A stretch of 64,000 nucleotides of DNA from Litoditis marina (taxonomy: Eukaryota > Nematoda > Chromadorea > Rhabditida > Rhabditidae): the NCBI GenBank assembly GCA_964036275.1, contig OZ038437.1, positions 13,672,090-13,736,089 on the forward strand, written 5' to 3'. Positions 19,797 to 31,461 of the stretch are shown here, piece by piece. Under the pieces are notes generated by a model, which made no database searches, was not told where the DNA came from, and saw nothing but the letters and a program-made list of their open reading frames with translations. Both the position numbers and the translations under genes were made by a program. Each line of letters begins with the position of its first letter. Position 1 is the first letter of the stretch.

Positions 19797-20909
19797 GTCC
19801 TGCTTTAAATAAACCGTTCCGCTATAATCTGAGTTACACGAAATATTTAAAAAGCTCAAAAAAGTTTCTCAATGTATTACCATAGACCAGGAAAAAACTT
19901 TCTGTTTGAAAATTTGTAAAGTTTGCATAACATCAAGAAATAAAAAAGAGGACATGAACATTTTCACTGTGACGCAACTTAACTTGGTTCATTTACGTCC
20001 AGATTTATTTTCATTTTTCAGTCTCTAATTGTGTTGTCGTATATGATAGAGAGTTCAAATTTTTTTTTGTACTTCTATAGGCTATTTTGAGCATACCCCG
20101 TACGCAACCCCCCTATCGGTGTCATTACGGAAGTAGCTTTTTTGAGAAAACGAAGCAAGATAGAGATATAAATGTATATATTTTTGATAATGGTTTCTCA
20201 TTTGCCAAAAGGTCAGATTGTTAACTCATAAGTCAAAATTAGAGAGGGACGGATTCTTTAATGACAATTGGGAAACGTTCATAGCAGAAGTGTAGTTTAA
20301 TAGAACTTAATCTGCCTGCGAACAGTTTTCAATTACCAGATACCGCGAAATAAGACTAGGAACGCCGCTGTTTTGAGGCCAAGGCTTTGAGTTTATTTAT
20401 TCCTACTGCGAGTCCAACAGTAGCAGTAGAAATACAAATATTCCAGTGCATTTTAATTGTCTAGTTATTAAAGATAAGGATCATAACTACTTAGAAGGAA
20501 TACCGTGGACTATACGTTTAACGTGGTTGATTTATATTGATTTCCACTATTTTCAGAGTTAATGTGGTTCTCCAGAACAGATTCTTTTCCGGAGTTTTTC
20601 AGTGCAAACTGAATTCGCCGATAAATTTGAAAAAAGTGCACTGTTCGGGGAACAGATCGATTTTTGTTTAATTTCATGTTTGTCTAATTTGGGCAATAAA
20701 TATTGATCAGGTTCTGTCGAATTAATTGATAAAACACTTCAAATTTACTTTGGTTTCATATATAACTATGTAGTTCATTCATTCATTCAACATTATGTTC
20801 ATTCATCAGTTTGTATTTTGAAAATAATAAAAAATTGGTGCTCTCAGAGTGAGAGCGGAATGTTTTGAACAAGACATACAAAAGCGAAACATGGGAGGAT
20901 AGCGGAATG

Positions 20910-21025
20910 AGGAACATTGACTTTTTACCCCCCCGCCCCACCCATCTTTCTAAAATTGTATTGCGCTTGGGAAATTGTAGTTTGACCCCTCCCCACCGGG
21001 GGATGGGCGTTACTTCAATTTTCCC
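20910..21025. mobile_element. Short G/C-run MITE, unit B
   Basis: Same 116-bp element and the same GCGGAATG target duplication as in unit A, so the insertion predates the A/B duplication. Confidence 0.8.
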
Positions 21026-21294
21026 GCGGAATGAGATATATTTTCTCATTGGTTTGGCTCAAATTGTTCAACTCCCACGTTCATTACAAGAGGGTTTTTT
21101 GAGACTTTTTTCAAATTGGCGAATTCTTCATCTAAAAGGATTTTCAGTAACTTTTTGACGTTCTCAATGCGGCAATACGATGGCAACCGGAATTAACGAC
21201 CAAAAAGGCTTACTAAAAAGAGAGTAGACTAAAAAGAGTAGAGTTAAGCAGAAAAGTACTTATATATTGTACTCAACCTGTGCAGACTTTTCTC

Positions 21295-21893
21295 GAAATC
21301 AGGAAAACACGTTTCCCAGACTGGTTTGAAAATGAATCCATGGAAAATCAAACAGGTTTTCCTACACTTGTAAACGAAGTCTGACCAACTTTAGTTGCGG
21401 AGTTCTTGTTTGGAGTGGGAGGGGCAACCAATGCTCTTAGAAAGAGATAACGACCAAAAAGAAGTAGGATATATGTTTTTGACTTCAACAGCTAAATTAT
21501 AGTAGAAACACAACATGAGTGAAGTATTTTGAGGTAAGTATTCGATTGTTCGAGATTGAGGAATTGGATTGAGTTGTTGTACAGCCTTTTTCATTTCTAC
21601 GGAGACTCCTACAGTAAGAACACCAAACTTCCAGACTTGTTCTCTACAAAACGTTAATGTTACATGTTACAGCATTCAATCCCGAGTTTAAAATACTGAT
21701 TGCTTCTAAGAATGTTCCCGACAAAGTTTCAGTAATTGGAAAGTTTGAATGTGTGATGCAGGCGTATTAGTAGGAATGCTGTAGACTATATTCCAACTCT
21801 ACAGATCTAGCTCAATCGGATCAATGTTTCAGCAGTAAACACTATACTCAGATTGCAGTTCAAAACCTTTATCTCTACTTCCAACGTAACTGT
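21295..21893 (+). repeat. R repeat, copy 2, truncated
   Basis: Left part of R, ending abruptly at CGTAACTGTTTCTATA. It is joined there to sequence that is the reverse complement of about 33095 downward. This is the inversion breakpoint of segment B. Confidence 0.75.
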
Positions 21894-22261
21894 TTCTATA
21901 ACTAGTACACGTAACTAGTACAAATTAGTAGTTCTCATTTTCGTATTCAGCTAAGCTTTTGTACAGGTCGTAGGCTAAAATGTGTAGGTTCCTTTCTACA
22001 ATATTGTCATGGAAATTGTTGACTCAGAACAAGTTCCCAGCTCAGAAACAGACTTGTTCAAAGAGAACATTCTGTACAGACAGTCTGAACAAACTGTCTG
22101 ACAAGCTTGTTTCAATAACCCTTGTTTCACATTTCCCGTTCTCATTTCATCATCAATTCGCCTTTCATCTTTTATTTCTTTTTCTTTTCGATTTAATTGT
22201 TGTATTTTCATTCCAGTTTTCTACATATTTTCTAGATAACAAACAGAACATTTAATCACAG

Positions 22262-22267
22262 TTTATT
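22262..22267 (-). terminator. Polyadenylation signal of G2 copy B
   Basis: AATAAA on the minus strand about 220 bp after the G2 stop. A long GA/CT microsatellite (22341-22440) lies in the intervening 3' UTR. Confidence 0.5.
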
Positions 22268-22358
22268 CAAAAGGATAGAAAGGCATCGAGGGTGCAAGAG
22301 GTAAGACAAAGAAAGAGAAGAGTTATCTCACGGACAACGTAGAAAGAGAAAGAGAGAA

Positions 22359-22421
<63 letters not shown>

Positions 22422-22487
22422 AGGAAAGAAAGAGAGAGAAATCCGTATAATTTTACCCCGATACGTTTCGAAAAAGTTGAAAAGCTC

Positions 22488-23574
22488 TTATTGAAAGTTG
22501 TCATTGACTGAAATACCATGAACTTCGGTCGGTCTATCACTTAGAATGAACTCGCATAACCTACAGAGAAACAGTCTTGGCCGAGGAAATGTATACTTAA
22601 GCCCCCCACTCAATTCAAGCTCGCTCTCCAATGATAACTCTACTATTATGCGATGACAAGTGGGGGTTATAGGTGAAGTAACAAGACCATTGTTAAGGCC
22701 TCGGCAATTGGGAAACGGGCACACAACCCCTAACCCGGCAACTGGTTCAATAATATTTCCAATTTTTGGGGGGCTAGTTATAACAATAAAAATAGAGGAT
22801 CTAGTTCCAACCATTTTGCATGAATCTCTAAGTAACTGTACTAGAAGAGATATGTGAGATTGAGTAAGAGGGTTGTTTTTCTACTTTTCGATATTTTCAA
22901 GTGAGCTTGAATGTCAGTTGAAAATTCTCAAAGCTGAAAATGATACCCTATAATACAAAATCGGGATCTTACACTAGTGGGATTGATGTATCGTTAGAGG
23001 GTTGGAAGAGAGCAGAGAGATGATCAGAAGAGAGAGAGAGAGAAAGAGAGAGGATGAGAATGTATATCGGTGAGAGAGGGGAGAGAGAGAGAGAGAGGAA
23101 ATCATTTCTAAGAATTCGAGAACTTCTCAAAGGGGAGAAAACGAATTGTGGACAGTGAAGGGTAATCTCGTTTCAACCCCCAATTATTAGCAAGTGAGCA
23201 CAGAAATATCAAATGCAAATACTTGAAGCAAAAACTTATTACCCTATCACTGGGCGATGGCGTTCATTTTTTACTATACAGGAGAGAGAGAGGGGGAGCT
23301 ATAGTATAGATATTGGAAGACGTAGAAGAGAATCAAGAGAGAGAGAGGGAGAGGGAGAGGGAAAGAAGAAGAGAGGGGAAGAGATGAGGAGGAAAAGATA
23401 GCTTGGAGAGAGTTAGGTATGAGAAACTAGAGAGAATAGGGATAAAGAGGGATAGAGAGGGGAGGAAGAGAGTGTACCTTGCGTATCCTCCCGGTGGTGC
23501 AGTTCCCAGTCCTGTCCTGACCATTCCCCCGAATGAGCTTCGTAGATGTCTCCGGGAGGTGGCGATTCGGGCAT
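22488..23574 (-). CDS. G2, small two-exon gene of unknown function (copy B)
   Basis: Exon 1 is 23574-23478 and exon 2 is 22840-22488. The exons join in phase (97 + 353 bp) to give 149 residues. The protein starts MPESPPPGDIYEAHSGEWSG and ends VHGISVNDNFQ. Exon 2 carries CPFPNC (residues 73-78), a CH pair (94-95) and CRLC (125-128), which could bind a metal ion, but no family was recognised. The intron is CT-rich and ends TCTCTTCTAG. The TATA box is at 23615-23622. This copy has Asn where copies at 32 and 42 kb have Lys after CRGL. It runs opposite to the copies at 31 and 42 kb. The in-phase junction and identical layout in four copies support a real gene; expression is unknown. Confidence 0.55.
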
Positions 23575-23614
23575 AGCGGCGGCCGTCTTCTGCCTCAACT
23601 CCCAGCCAACTCCC

Positions 23615-23622
23615 TTTTTATA
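23615..23622 (-). promoter_or_regulatory. TATA box of G2 copy B
   Basis: TATAAAAA on the minus strand, 41-48 bp upstream of the G2 start codon. Confidence 0.7.
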
Positions 23623-23817
23623 CCCCTCACTCAACACAGAGTTCTGATGCACTGTCCAAACCCGATGGGAAAGTACAGAACAGATTCACAAAGAGATCAA
23701 ACTGCGTGAGAGCGTCAGTCGTTTTCTTGCTGGGAAAACGCGTCTGCAACTGGTAAACGGGGTTGGGCTACCTGTTTCCACCCGAGAAACCCTCCTCTTT
23801 CTCTCTCTCTCTCTCAA

Positions 23818-23854
<37 letters not shown>

Positions 23855-23939
23855 AATTAGAACGGTCATTGTCCACTTTTCTGTACCTGATCTAATATGG
23901 AAATAGGTTTCTCTTGGACAACTGTCAATAGAATGGGCA

Positions 23940-24720
23940 ACCACTTCTGTCTATGAGTCGAACCTGTCTGCCGGTGTCTGCGGCCTCATTGATCTGAATA
24001 CTCTCTCGTCTTCGTAGCTGCCGGACTCGAGCAAATTAGTTACTTGGCTAAAAAATTGGGGGTTGCCTCGGTACATAAAAGATAGATGGCGGCCGGTTTT
24101 GATGTGTTTGTAGTTTGATATATTAACCAATTCCAATTTTAACATTCTACGCTGAGAAGAGCAAATTAGGACGTATAGGACAACGTTATGTGAATCGGAA
24201 AACATTTTGATTGTACGAGGTATATAGAGCGAAAAACGTAGGCGAAACCTGTACAATAATTAACTTGTGCTGTGTTTTTAGTTTGATCCTATTGTGTTCG
24301 TTCGTTTCTGATGTGTTGTAGTGAGAATTTGCTACAAACTACAGCTCAAAATAGAAAATAGCCAACTTTTATTGTTAAGTTGGTCCCTCTTAAACGAAAT
24401 CCGAGATTTACTGGAGTTTTGGTTTGCAATCGGTTGAAACCTGTTCAAAACCTATCGCGTTAACAGACAGACGAAAACGTGGCGTTTCTAACAAGACAGG
24501 ATGATAAAATCAAGTGTAGGGAAACCTGTTTGACTTTCCATGGATCCATTTTCAAACCAGTCTGGGAAACGTGTTTTCCTGATTTCGAGAAAAGTCTGGA
24601 CAGGTTGGGATAGTGTGGAAACTTTCTCCAACTTTCTATTGGATAGGAAAAGATCATGTGAATTGGAAAACTTTCGAAAAATACGATTCATGTGGGGGAT
24701 GTATTGAACGTAGATCAAAC
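23940..24720 (-). repeat. R repeat, copy 3, inverted and internally deleted
   Basis: Reverse-complement R, upstream of G2 copy B. Relative to copy 1, about 640 bp between CCTACACTTG and CATCATCCTGTC is missing. The same deletion is present in the copy at 56595-57440. Confidence 0.7.
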
Positions 24721-25258
24721 ATGTCCAATGATTGCTGTGTTTAAAGTTTGATCCGTTTGAGTCGTGAGTCGACCCTTTCTGTTTCTCATTTGGAGTGAAC
24801 TACAGATCCACAGAGAGTTTTATGGAGAAGGTTTGTGGAAGCGTCAGGTATCACTCTTCGGAAAAGTATATTCACAAGAAATCGAGAGACGCAGGATAAG
24901 CGAGATGGCCGAACAATCCACAGTACTAGTGCAAACTACAAATTTTTCGAATAAAATGTGTAGGTGTCTTTCTACAGCATTGGAGTGGGAATGATTGCTT
25001 TAGAACAATTTCCCAGCTCAGAAATAGACTTGTTCAAAAGAGAAATTTTTTCACAGACAGTCTGAACAAAATGCCTTGACCAACCGGATATTAATCTGAC
25101 AAGCTTGTTTCAATAACCCTTGTTTCACATTTCCCGTTTTATCTTCATCATCATTTTGCATTCGATCTTTTATTTGTATTCATTGAATTTTTCATTGTTA
25201 TTGTTGCATTTTCATTCCAGTTTTCTTTTCATGAAAAAGAACAGAACATGAGTAGCAC
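24721..25258 (+). other. Spacer between R3 and the coiled-coil gene
   Basis: 24960-25230 is a diverged relative of the G2 3' flank (GACAAGCTTGTTTCAATAAC and following). No credible gene. A 76-codon frame at 24764-24994 starts without ATG and has no homology that could be recognised. Confidence 0.45.
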
Positions 25259-25264
25259 TTTATT
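25259..25264 (-). terminator. Polyadenylation signal of coiled-coil gene 1
   Basis: AATAAA on the minus strand, 64 bp after the stop codon, in the context GCAATAAAG. Typical nematode 3' UTR length. Confidence 0.7.
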
Positions 25265-25327
25265 GCAACAAGCGGATCACAGGAAGCAGGCGGCGAAGGA
25301 GTGAAGAAAGGCGGCCAGACTGGACCT

Positions 25328-27242
25328 TCAGTTGGGAAGGTACCGACCCGACTCGCGAGAGTGGTAACGACCTCCTCGGTCTACTGCAGGTTCCAGCTGA
25401 AATTGAGAAAATTAAGTCGAGTCATGACCGCGCACTCACCAAATGAATAAGTGAATCTACTTTTACTCACAATATCGTGGAAGGTGAAACAATTGCCTGT
25501 TCGTTCGTTGTCTGGGCGGTTATTCGGTAAAACCAAAACAAACGAAAAATAACTAAAGTGAACCAAGGTACGCTACTGACGCCAATGACCGAATTGGAGA
25601 AATGTTAAGTTCATATCTTCTTTCTCACCGCTACCTACTGCCTCTCTACCGGAAAAAAATCTTCCGAAATCTCCTAAATCCAAATAAACTATTGAGTAAC
25701 AAACAAAGAAAATAGTATTACCTGAATCCTTAGAGCGGCACACTCATCCCTTGTTACTTGATGAGCGGCCCTTTCAGCTGTCAACGCCATCTGTGAATCG
25801 TTTAACTGAATCCTCAACTGACGGGCCACCGTCAGATCATGGAGCTGGGCTTCGCGAAAACCAGAGATCTGTAAGAAACATTCATTAAATGAAAAGTTCA
25901 GTAAATTGTAGGCGTAAAGTTGCTGTAGAGTTGCTATAGGCGAAAAAAGCGGCAAAAGTCGTGAATAATTAGGAGAAGTAAATAAGAAAAAGTTAAAAAA
26001 TTTCACCTCCTCATTTAAAACTCTGATTGTGTCGTTCGCGGTGTTGATCTGCCTCTGATATCGATCACACCGTCTTTCGAGAGTTTTCTTCTCAGATGCG
26101 GCTACACGAGCCGCCTCTCCATTTTCCAGTAGAATCTCCTGTCTCTGTAACAAAAAATGTTCAAGTTACATTGGCATCAAGTTTTTGATATTGAAAGAGC
26201 GAAAATAGATAGTGAATGATCAATCGAGACGAAATAAGGATGAACAGATAAGTTCAGGTTGAGTCAAACATAGCCTCACAAACAGTTAATCAATGATAAA
26301 CACTATGTGAACAATGGTGTAAAATATTACCTCCGTTTCGACTTCATTCAATCGGAACTCAAGCTGTCGTCTCCTTTCTTGCTCCTTCTTCAATCGATGT
26401 TCAGTTGACGCCAATCTTCCCGCCAGCTGAAACAAGGTGAATACTAACAGTATTATTCGGACAGTCTTGAGTTTTGGCTCATAGCATTCTGATCTCTTAG
26501 AAACTGGATTCTACTACGATTACTAAAATCTAAATCTCTCTAAATCAAAGTTATTCAAATATAAATGTCACCAAATCCTAAATCTACGACTACTAAAAGT
26601 CGTGCCGAGAAGCGGTAAACGCGGTTTTTAGACAGTCCCTTCTCTATGGATAGTTGAAAATCTCCGAAATAGTTAGAAATTCACATACTGTTTCGGTCTC
26701 TTATGGAGCAATCTAACTGAAAGTCGTAGTATTCGATAAAAACCACCTACACTGGTCGGGGTGTCCGGGATGGGGTTGGGTACGGGAGAATTGACCTTCG
26801 CAGGCGCAGAACCACTGAAAGAATTGAGATAAACTTCGTCTACGTGTCCTGTACCACTCAGTTAAATTGTGAATGATGGCCAGCCTTCCCAAAAAATAAA
26901 CAAATCAGCTTATTTCCCGGAAAAATGGTAAAATTTGGCAACTTCAATGTAAAGTTGTGAGAGTTTCTTGACTTAAGTTGTGAGAGTTGAAAATTAATAT
27001 CGTTCTTAGTGATGCAGAGTTACAGAAAGGTGCGGGACTAGTCAATATAGTACATGTTCAATATACGTTAAACTGAAAAGAAAGAACCTAGAAGAGGAGA
27101 AGTTGTGAAGGAAAGGACACTACACTTACTTAGGGGGTGTTGTGGCAATCAGGCTCCTCTCGGTTTTCTTGTCCTCGGACTTGTTCTTCGTGGCACCCTT
27201 TTGAGTCTTCTGAGATCCAGAGTTTTCCGAGCAGGAAGACAT
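25328..27242 (-). CDS. Six-exon coiled-coil protein, copy 1
   Basis: Minus-strand exons: 27242-27130, 26814-26751, 26426-26331, 26144-26007, 25868-25722 and 25396-25328. Every junction has GT/AG ends and the phases agree (113, 64, 96, 138, 147, 69 bp), giving 208 residues. The N-terminus (1-59) is Ser/Lys/Pro-rich and probably disordered, starting MSSCSENSGSQKTQKGATKN. Residues 60-186 are a long Glu/Arg/Gln/Leu-rich coiled coil, containing LASTEHRLKKEQERRRQLEF and LRIQLNDSQMALTAERAAHQ. The tail is 22 residues, ending ESGRYLPN. A TATA box lies 57 bp upstream of the ATG and a poly(A) signal 64 bp downstream of the stop. No family was recognised; oligomerisation through the coil is likely. This is the best-supported intact cellular gene in the window. 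Confidence 0.85.
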
Positions 27243-27298
27243 TTCAGAAAATGACGAAAAATAGGCTAGTAAAATGAGAATGTGGGCTCCAATCCGTC

Positions 27299-27305
27299 TT
27301 TTATA
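27299..27305 (-). promoter_or_regulatory. TATA box of coiled-coil gene 1
   Basis: TATAAAA on the minus strand, 57 bp before the start codon. It also argues against an in-frame upstream ATG at 27347, which would lie outside the transcript. Confidence 0.65.
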
Positions 27306-27732
27306 CGCATCTTTCCTGCGTGTTAACGCGTTCTCTTCCACGTACATTCAGTTTCCATCCAGACTGTCTGTCCTATGCAAATGAGTTCGTTATTCAGGTG
27401 CTTTTCATTTTCAATCGTTCCGTAATGAGTTCGGTCGTTGGTGAATATGTCATAATTTCCCTCATTTCACCTCAATTTATTTCAACTTGCTTTTGCATAC
27501 TAAAAGATTACTGATGGGCAGTAATTCAGTAGCCATTTTTACAATCTTGAATCACCTGTTAGCCGTTGAGTTACGATGGTAGTTTTCAACTCAAAAACGA
27601 GATTTAAATTTGTTTCTCTCGCTCAAATGGTGCAACACAAAGTTCGTTGATTTCATAGAATTGGTACTTTTTCTTTATTTGCACAGCTAGAATCTAAGCT
27701 TTACGATTTTGTTTTTTCTCATGGAAATAGTT

Positions 27733-28090
27733 GGGTTTATTGTACAACATCCCCCCCTTGAGCCAAAATAGGTTGGAATTCGACCCGTAGTACAATCACC
27801 CTCCACCCCCATAGGGGGGTGATTGTACAACGTCCTTGTTTACTGCAGGGTAATATTGAGTGGGGGGGGGGCGATTGTCAAACAGGCTCGGGGTTGTACT
27901 ATTGCCCCCCCCCCCCCATTTTGTATTGTGGAGGGTGATTGTTAAACGTCGACATTGTACAATTATCCCCCATTTACAATGACCCCCATTTACAATAGCC
28001 CCCTCTCTATAGGGAAAAGTAATGGGAGGGGGGTGATAATACTACGGGGGGACTTAAGGTGAGGGGGGGGGGCAATTGTACAATTTTCCC
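27733..28090. mobile_element. 358-bp G/C-run MITE downstream of R/coil boundary
   Basis: Starts GGGTTTATTGTACAACATCC and ends CAATTGTACAATTTTCCC, imperfect inverted ends. It is flanked by an exact 8-bp duplication AAATAGTT at 27725-27732 and 28091-28098. The interior alternates C-runs and G-runs with ATTGTACAA motifs. No coding capacity. Confidence 0.85.
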
Positions 28091-28098
28091 AAATAGTT

Positions 28099-29690
28099 GA
28101 TTGAGATGCAATTGCAAGTATCTGTGTCTATGTCAGTTTGATAAGCAGAGGGTTTACGGGAATTGGGAAGAAACTAAGCAAAATCTCAAGGCTGAATCAC
28201 AACTATACTGTATGTATCGGACAATGTTGGTAGAATGGACAAAGTACTTCGGAAATTTCCAAAAGGGTCGACTCACGAACCAAACAGAACCGGATGAAAC
28301 TTTAAACACAGCACAGGGTAATCATTGGACATGTTTGATCTACGTTCAATACATCCCCCACGTAAATCGTATTTTTCGAAAGTTTTCCAATTCACATGAT
28401 CTTTTCTTATCCAATAGAAAGTTGGAGAAAGTTTCCACACTATCCCAATCTGTCCGAGACTTTTCTCGAAATCAGGAAAACACGTTTCTCAGACTGGTTT
28501 GAAAATGGATCCATGGAAAATCTAACAGGTTTTCCTACAATTGTAAACGAAGTCTGACCAACTTTAGTTGCGAAGTTCTCGTTTGGAATGGGAGGGGCAA
28601 CCAATGCTCTTAGAAAGAGATAAAGACCAAAATAGAGTATGGTCTATGTTTTTGACTTCAACAGCTAATTTATAGTAGAAACACAACATGAGTGAAGTAT
28701 TTTGAGGTAAATATTCGATTGTTCGAGATTGAGGAATTGGATTGAGTTGTTGTACAGCCTTTTTCATTTCTACGGAGACTCCTACAGTAAGACACCAAAC
28801 TTCCAGATTTGTTCTCTACAAAACATTAATGTTACATGTTACAGCATTCAATCCCGAGTTTAGAATACTGAATGCTCCTAAGAATGTTTTCGACAACGTT
28901 TCAGTAATTGGAAAGTTTGAATGTGTGATGCAGGCGTATTAGTAGGAATGCTGTAGACTATATTCCAACTCTACAGATCTAGCTCAATCGGATCAATGTT
29001 TCAGCAGTAAACACTATACTCAGATTGCAGTTCAAAACCTTTATCTCTACTTCCAAACGTAACTGTTTCTATAAAACAGATAGTTTTATTCATGATTTAC
29101 TAAGTATAGAAAACAAAGTTTCCAGCTATTCCCCCAATGCTCTTGGGATCACCATGATTTCATCATCCTGTCTTGTTAGAAACGCCACGTTTTTGTCTGT
29201 CTGTTAACGCGATAGGTTTTGAACAGGTTTCAACCGATTGCAAACCAAAACTCCAGTAAATCTCGGATTTAGTTTAAGAGGGACCAACTTTACAATAAAA
29301 GTTGGCTGTTTTCTATTTTGAGCTGTAGTTTGTAGCAAATTCTCACTACAACACATCAGAAACGAACTAACATAATAGGATCAAACTAAAAACACAGCAC
29401 AAGTTAATTATTGTACAGGTTTTGCCTACGTTTTTCGCTCTATATACCTCGTACAATTAGAATGTTTTCCGATTCACATAACGTTGTCCTGTACGATAGA
29501 AAGTTGATAAAACGTCCCACTTTTGATAAGAATAAAGACTTTTCAGACTTTTCTCAAACACAACAACCCATGTTTTCCTCTTCCTTTCGCCTTTTCTCTA
29601 TATTCATCAATATCCCTTCTCCTTCCTTCTATCTATATATCTGTAGTTTGCTCCTTTCTATCTGCAGTTAGTATTGCTCATGTTTCGTCT
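28099..29690 (+). repeat. R repeat, copy 4
   Basis: Long version of R with an extra 5' part. It contains a second, diverged copy of the motif ACACAGCAC...TTATTGTACAGG...GATTCACATAACG. An open frame of about 130 codons crosses the 5' part but is frameshifted relative to the copy at 60743-61198. Tandem to copy 5 with a period of about 1.35 kb. Confidence 0.65.
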
Positions 29691-29749
29691 ACGTTCAATA
29701 CATTCCTTATAAAATTCGTAAATTTCAAAAAAGTGTTTTTTTTCAATTC

Positions 29750-31075
29750 ACATGATCTTCATCCAATAGAAAGTTGGAGAAAGTTTCCACACTATCCCAA
29801 TCTGTCCGAGACTTTTCTCGAAATCAGAAAACCACGTTTCCCAGACTGGTTCGAGAATGGATCCATGGAAAATCTAACAGGTTTTCCTACACTTGTTAAC
29901 GAAGTCTGACCAACTTTAGTTGCGGAGTTCTTGTTTGGAGTGGGAGGGGCAATCAATGCTCTTAGAAAGAGATAAATACCAAATAGAGTATGGTCTATGT
30001 TTTTGACTTCAACAGCTAAATTATAGTAGAAACACAACATGAGTGAAGTATTTTGAGGTAAATATTCGATTGTTCGAGATTGAGGAATTGGATTGAGTTG
30101 TTGTACAGCCTTTTCCATCTCTACGGAAACTTCTACAGTAAGAACACCACACTTCCAGACTTATTCTCTACAAAAACGTTAATGTTACATGTTACAACAT
30201 TTAATCCCGAGTTTGAAATACTGATTTCTTCTAAGAATGTTCCCGACAAAGTTTCAGTAATTGGGAAGTTTGAATGTGTGATGCAGGCGTATTAGTAGGA
30301 ATGCTGTAGACTATATTCCAACTCTACAGATCTAGCTCAATCGGATCAATGTTTCAGCAGTAAACACTATACGCAGATTGCAGTTCAAAACCTTTATCTC
30401 TACTTCCAAACGTAACTGTTTCTATAAAACAGATAGTTTTATTCATGATTTACTAAGTATAGAAAACAATGTTTCCAGCTGTTCCCCCAATGCTCTTGGG
30501 ATCACCATGATTTCATCATCCTGTCTTGTTAGAAACGCCACGTTTTCGTCTGTCTGTTAACGCGATAGGTTTTGAACAGGTTTCAACCGATTGCAAACCA
30601 AAACTCCAGTAAAACTCGGTTTTCGTTTAAGAGGGACCAACTTAGCAATAAAAGTTGGCTATTTTCTATTTTGAGCTGTAGTTTGTAGCAAATTCTCACT
30701 ACAACACATCAGAAACGAACTAACATAGTAGGATCAAACTAAAAACACAGCACAAGTTAGTTATTGTACAGGTTTCGCCTACGTTTTTCGCTCTACATAC
30801 TTCGTACAATCAAAATGTTTTCCGATTCTCATAACCTTGTCCTATACGTCCTAATTTGCTCTTCTCAGCGTAGAATGTTAAAATTGGAATTGGTTAATAT
30901 ATCAAACTACAAACACATCAAAACCGGCCGCCATCTATCTTTTATGTACCGAGGCAACCCCCAATCTTTTAGCCAAGTAACTAATTTGCTCGAGTCCGGC
31001 TGCTACGAAGACGAGAGAGTATTCAGATCAATGAGGCCGCAGACACCGGCAGACAGGTTCGACTCATAGACAGAA
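29750..31075 (+). repeat. R repeat, copy 5
   Basis: Adjacent to copy 4 and running into the G2 promoter at 31414. It contains the empty site TTATTCTC (30161-30168) for the MITE inserted at 62820-63185. Confidence 0.7.
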
Positions 31076-31413
31076 GTGGTTGCCCTATCTATTGACAGTT
31101 GTCCAAGAGAAACCTATTTTCATATTAGATCAGGTACAGAAAAGTGGACAATGACCGATCTAATAAGAGAAAGAGAGAGAGAGAGAAAGAGAGATTGAGA
31201 GAGAGAGAGAAAGAGAGATTGAGAGAGAGAGAGAGAAAGAGGAGGATTTCTCGGGTGGAAACAGGTAGCCCAACCCCGTTTACCAGTTGCAGACGCGTTT
31301 TCCCAGCAAGAAAACGACTGACGCTCTCACGCAGTTTGATCTCTTTGTGAATCTGTTCTGTACTTTCCCATCGGGTTTGGACAGTGCATCAGAACTCTGT
31401 GTTGAGTGAGGGG

Positions 31414-31421
31414 TATAAAAA
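31414..31421 (+). promoter_or_regulatory. TATA box of G2 copy at 31 kb
   Basis: TATAAAAA 48 bp upstream of the start codon. Confidence 0.7.
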
Positions 31422-31461
31422 GGGAGTTGGCTGGGAGTTGAGGCAGAAGACGGCCGCCGCT

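Larger units (their letters stand above)
13910..20655 (+). pseudogene. Neprilysin-like (M13) membrane metallopeptidase, N-terminal half, copy B, damaged
   Basis: Exon 1 (13910-13972) encodes a 21-residue cytosolic start, MVRPIYGAH. Exon 2 (14780-14940) carries the type II membrane anchor RRLFCFLAAVFLFFMIFG, but a 1-bp deletion before its donor breaks the frame, unlike copies C and D. Candidate exons follow at 15416-15468, 15883-15994 and 16228-16340. The key exon 16444-16573 reads RDPCVDFHKFACGNF, the M13 N-terminal signature. It joins in phase to 17057-17184 with LKLYYKTCMD and then to LGYWPMIHG at 18117, which meets TGA at 18183. Later exons at 18506 and 18721-18799 (RYNIRKLEELD) and remnants to 20655 match copy A. 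M13 enzymes are type II ectopeptidases; the HExxH catalytic part is absent here, so no peptidase activity is expected. Confidence 0.75.
11763..29690. repeat. Segmental duplication, segment B
   Basis: About 18 kb colinear with 44457-62340, offset close to 32.7 kb. It contains nep copy B, R2, inverted G2, R3, the first coiled-coil gene, a G/C-run MITE and R4. The copies differ by scattered substitutions and small indels, for example 6 bp at the last coiled-coil intron and 9 C residues in the short MITE. Confidence 0.85.
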
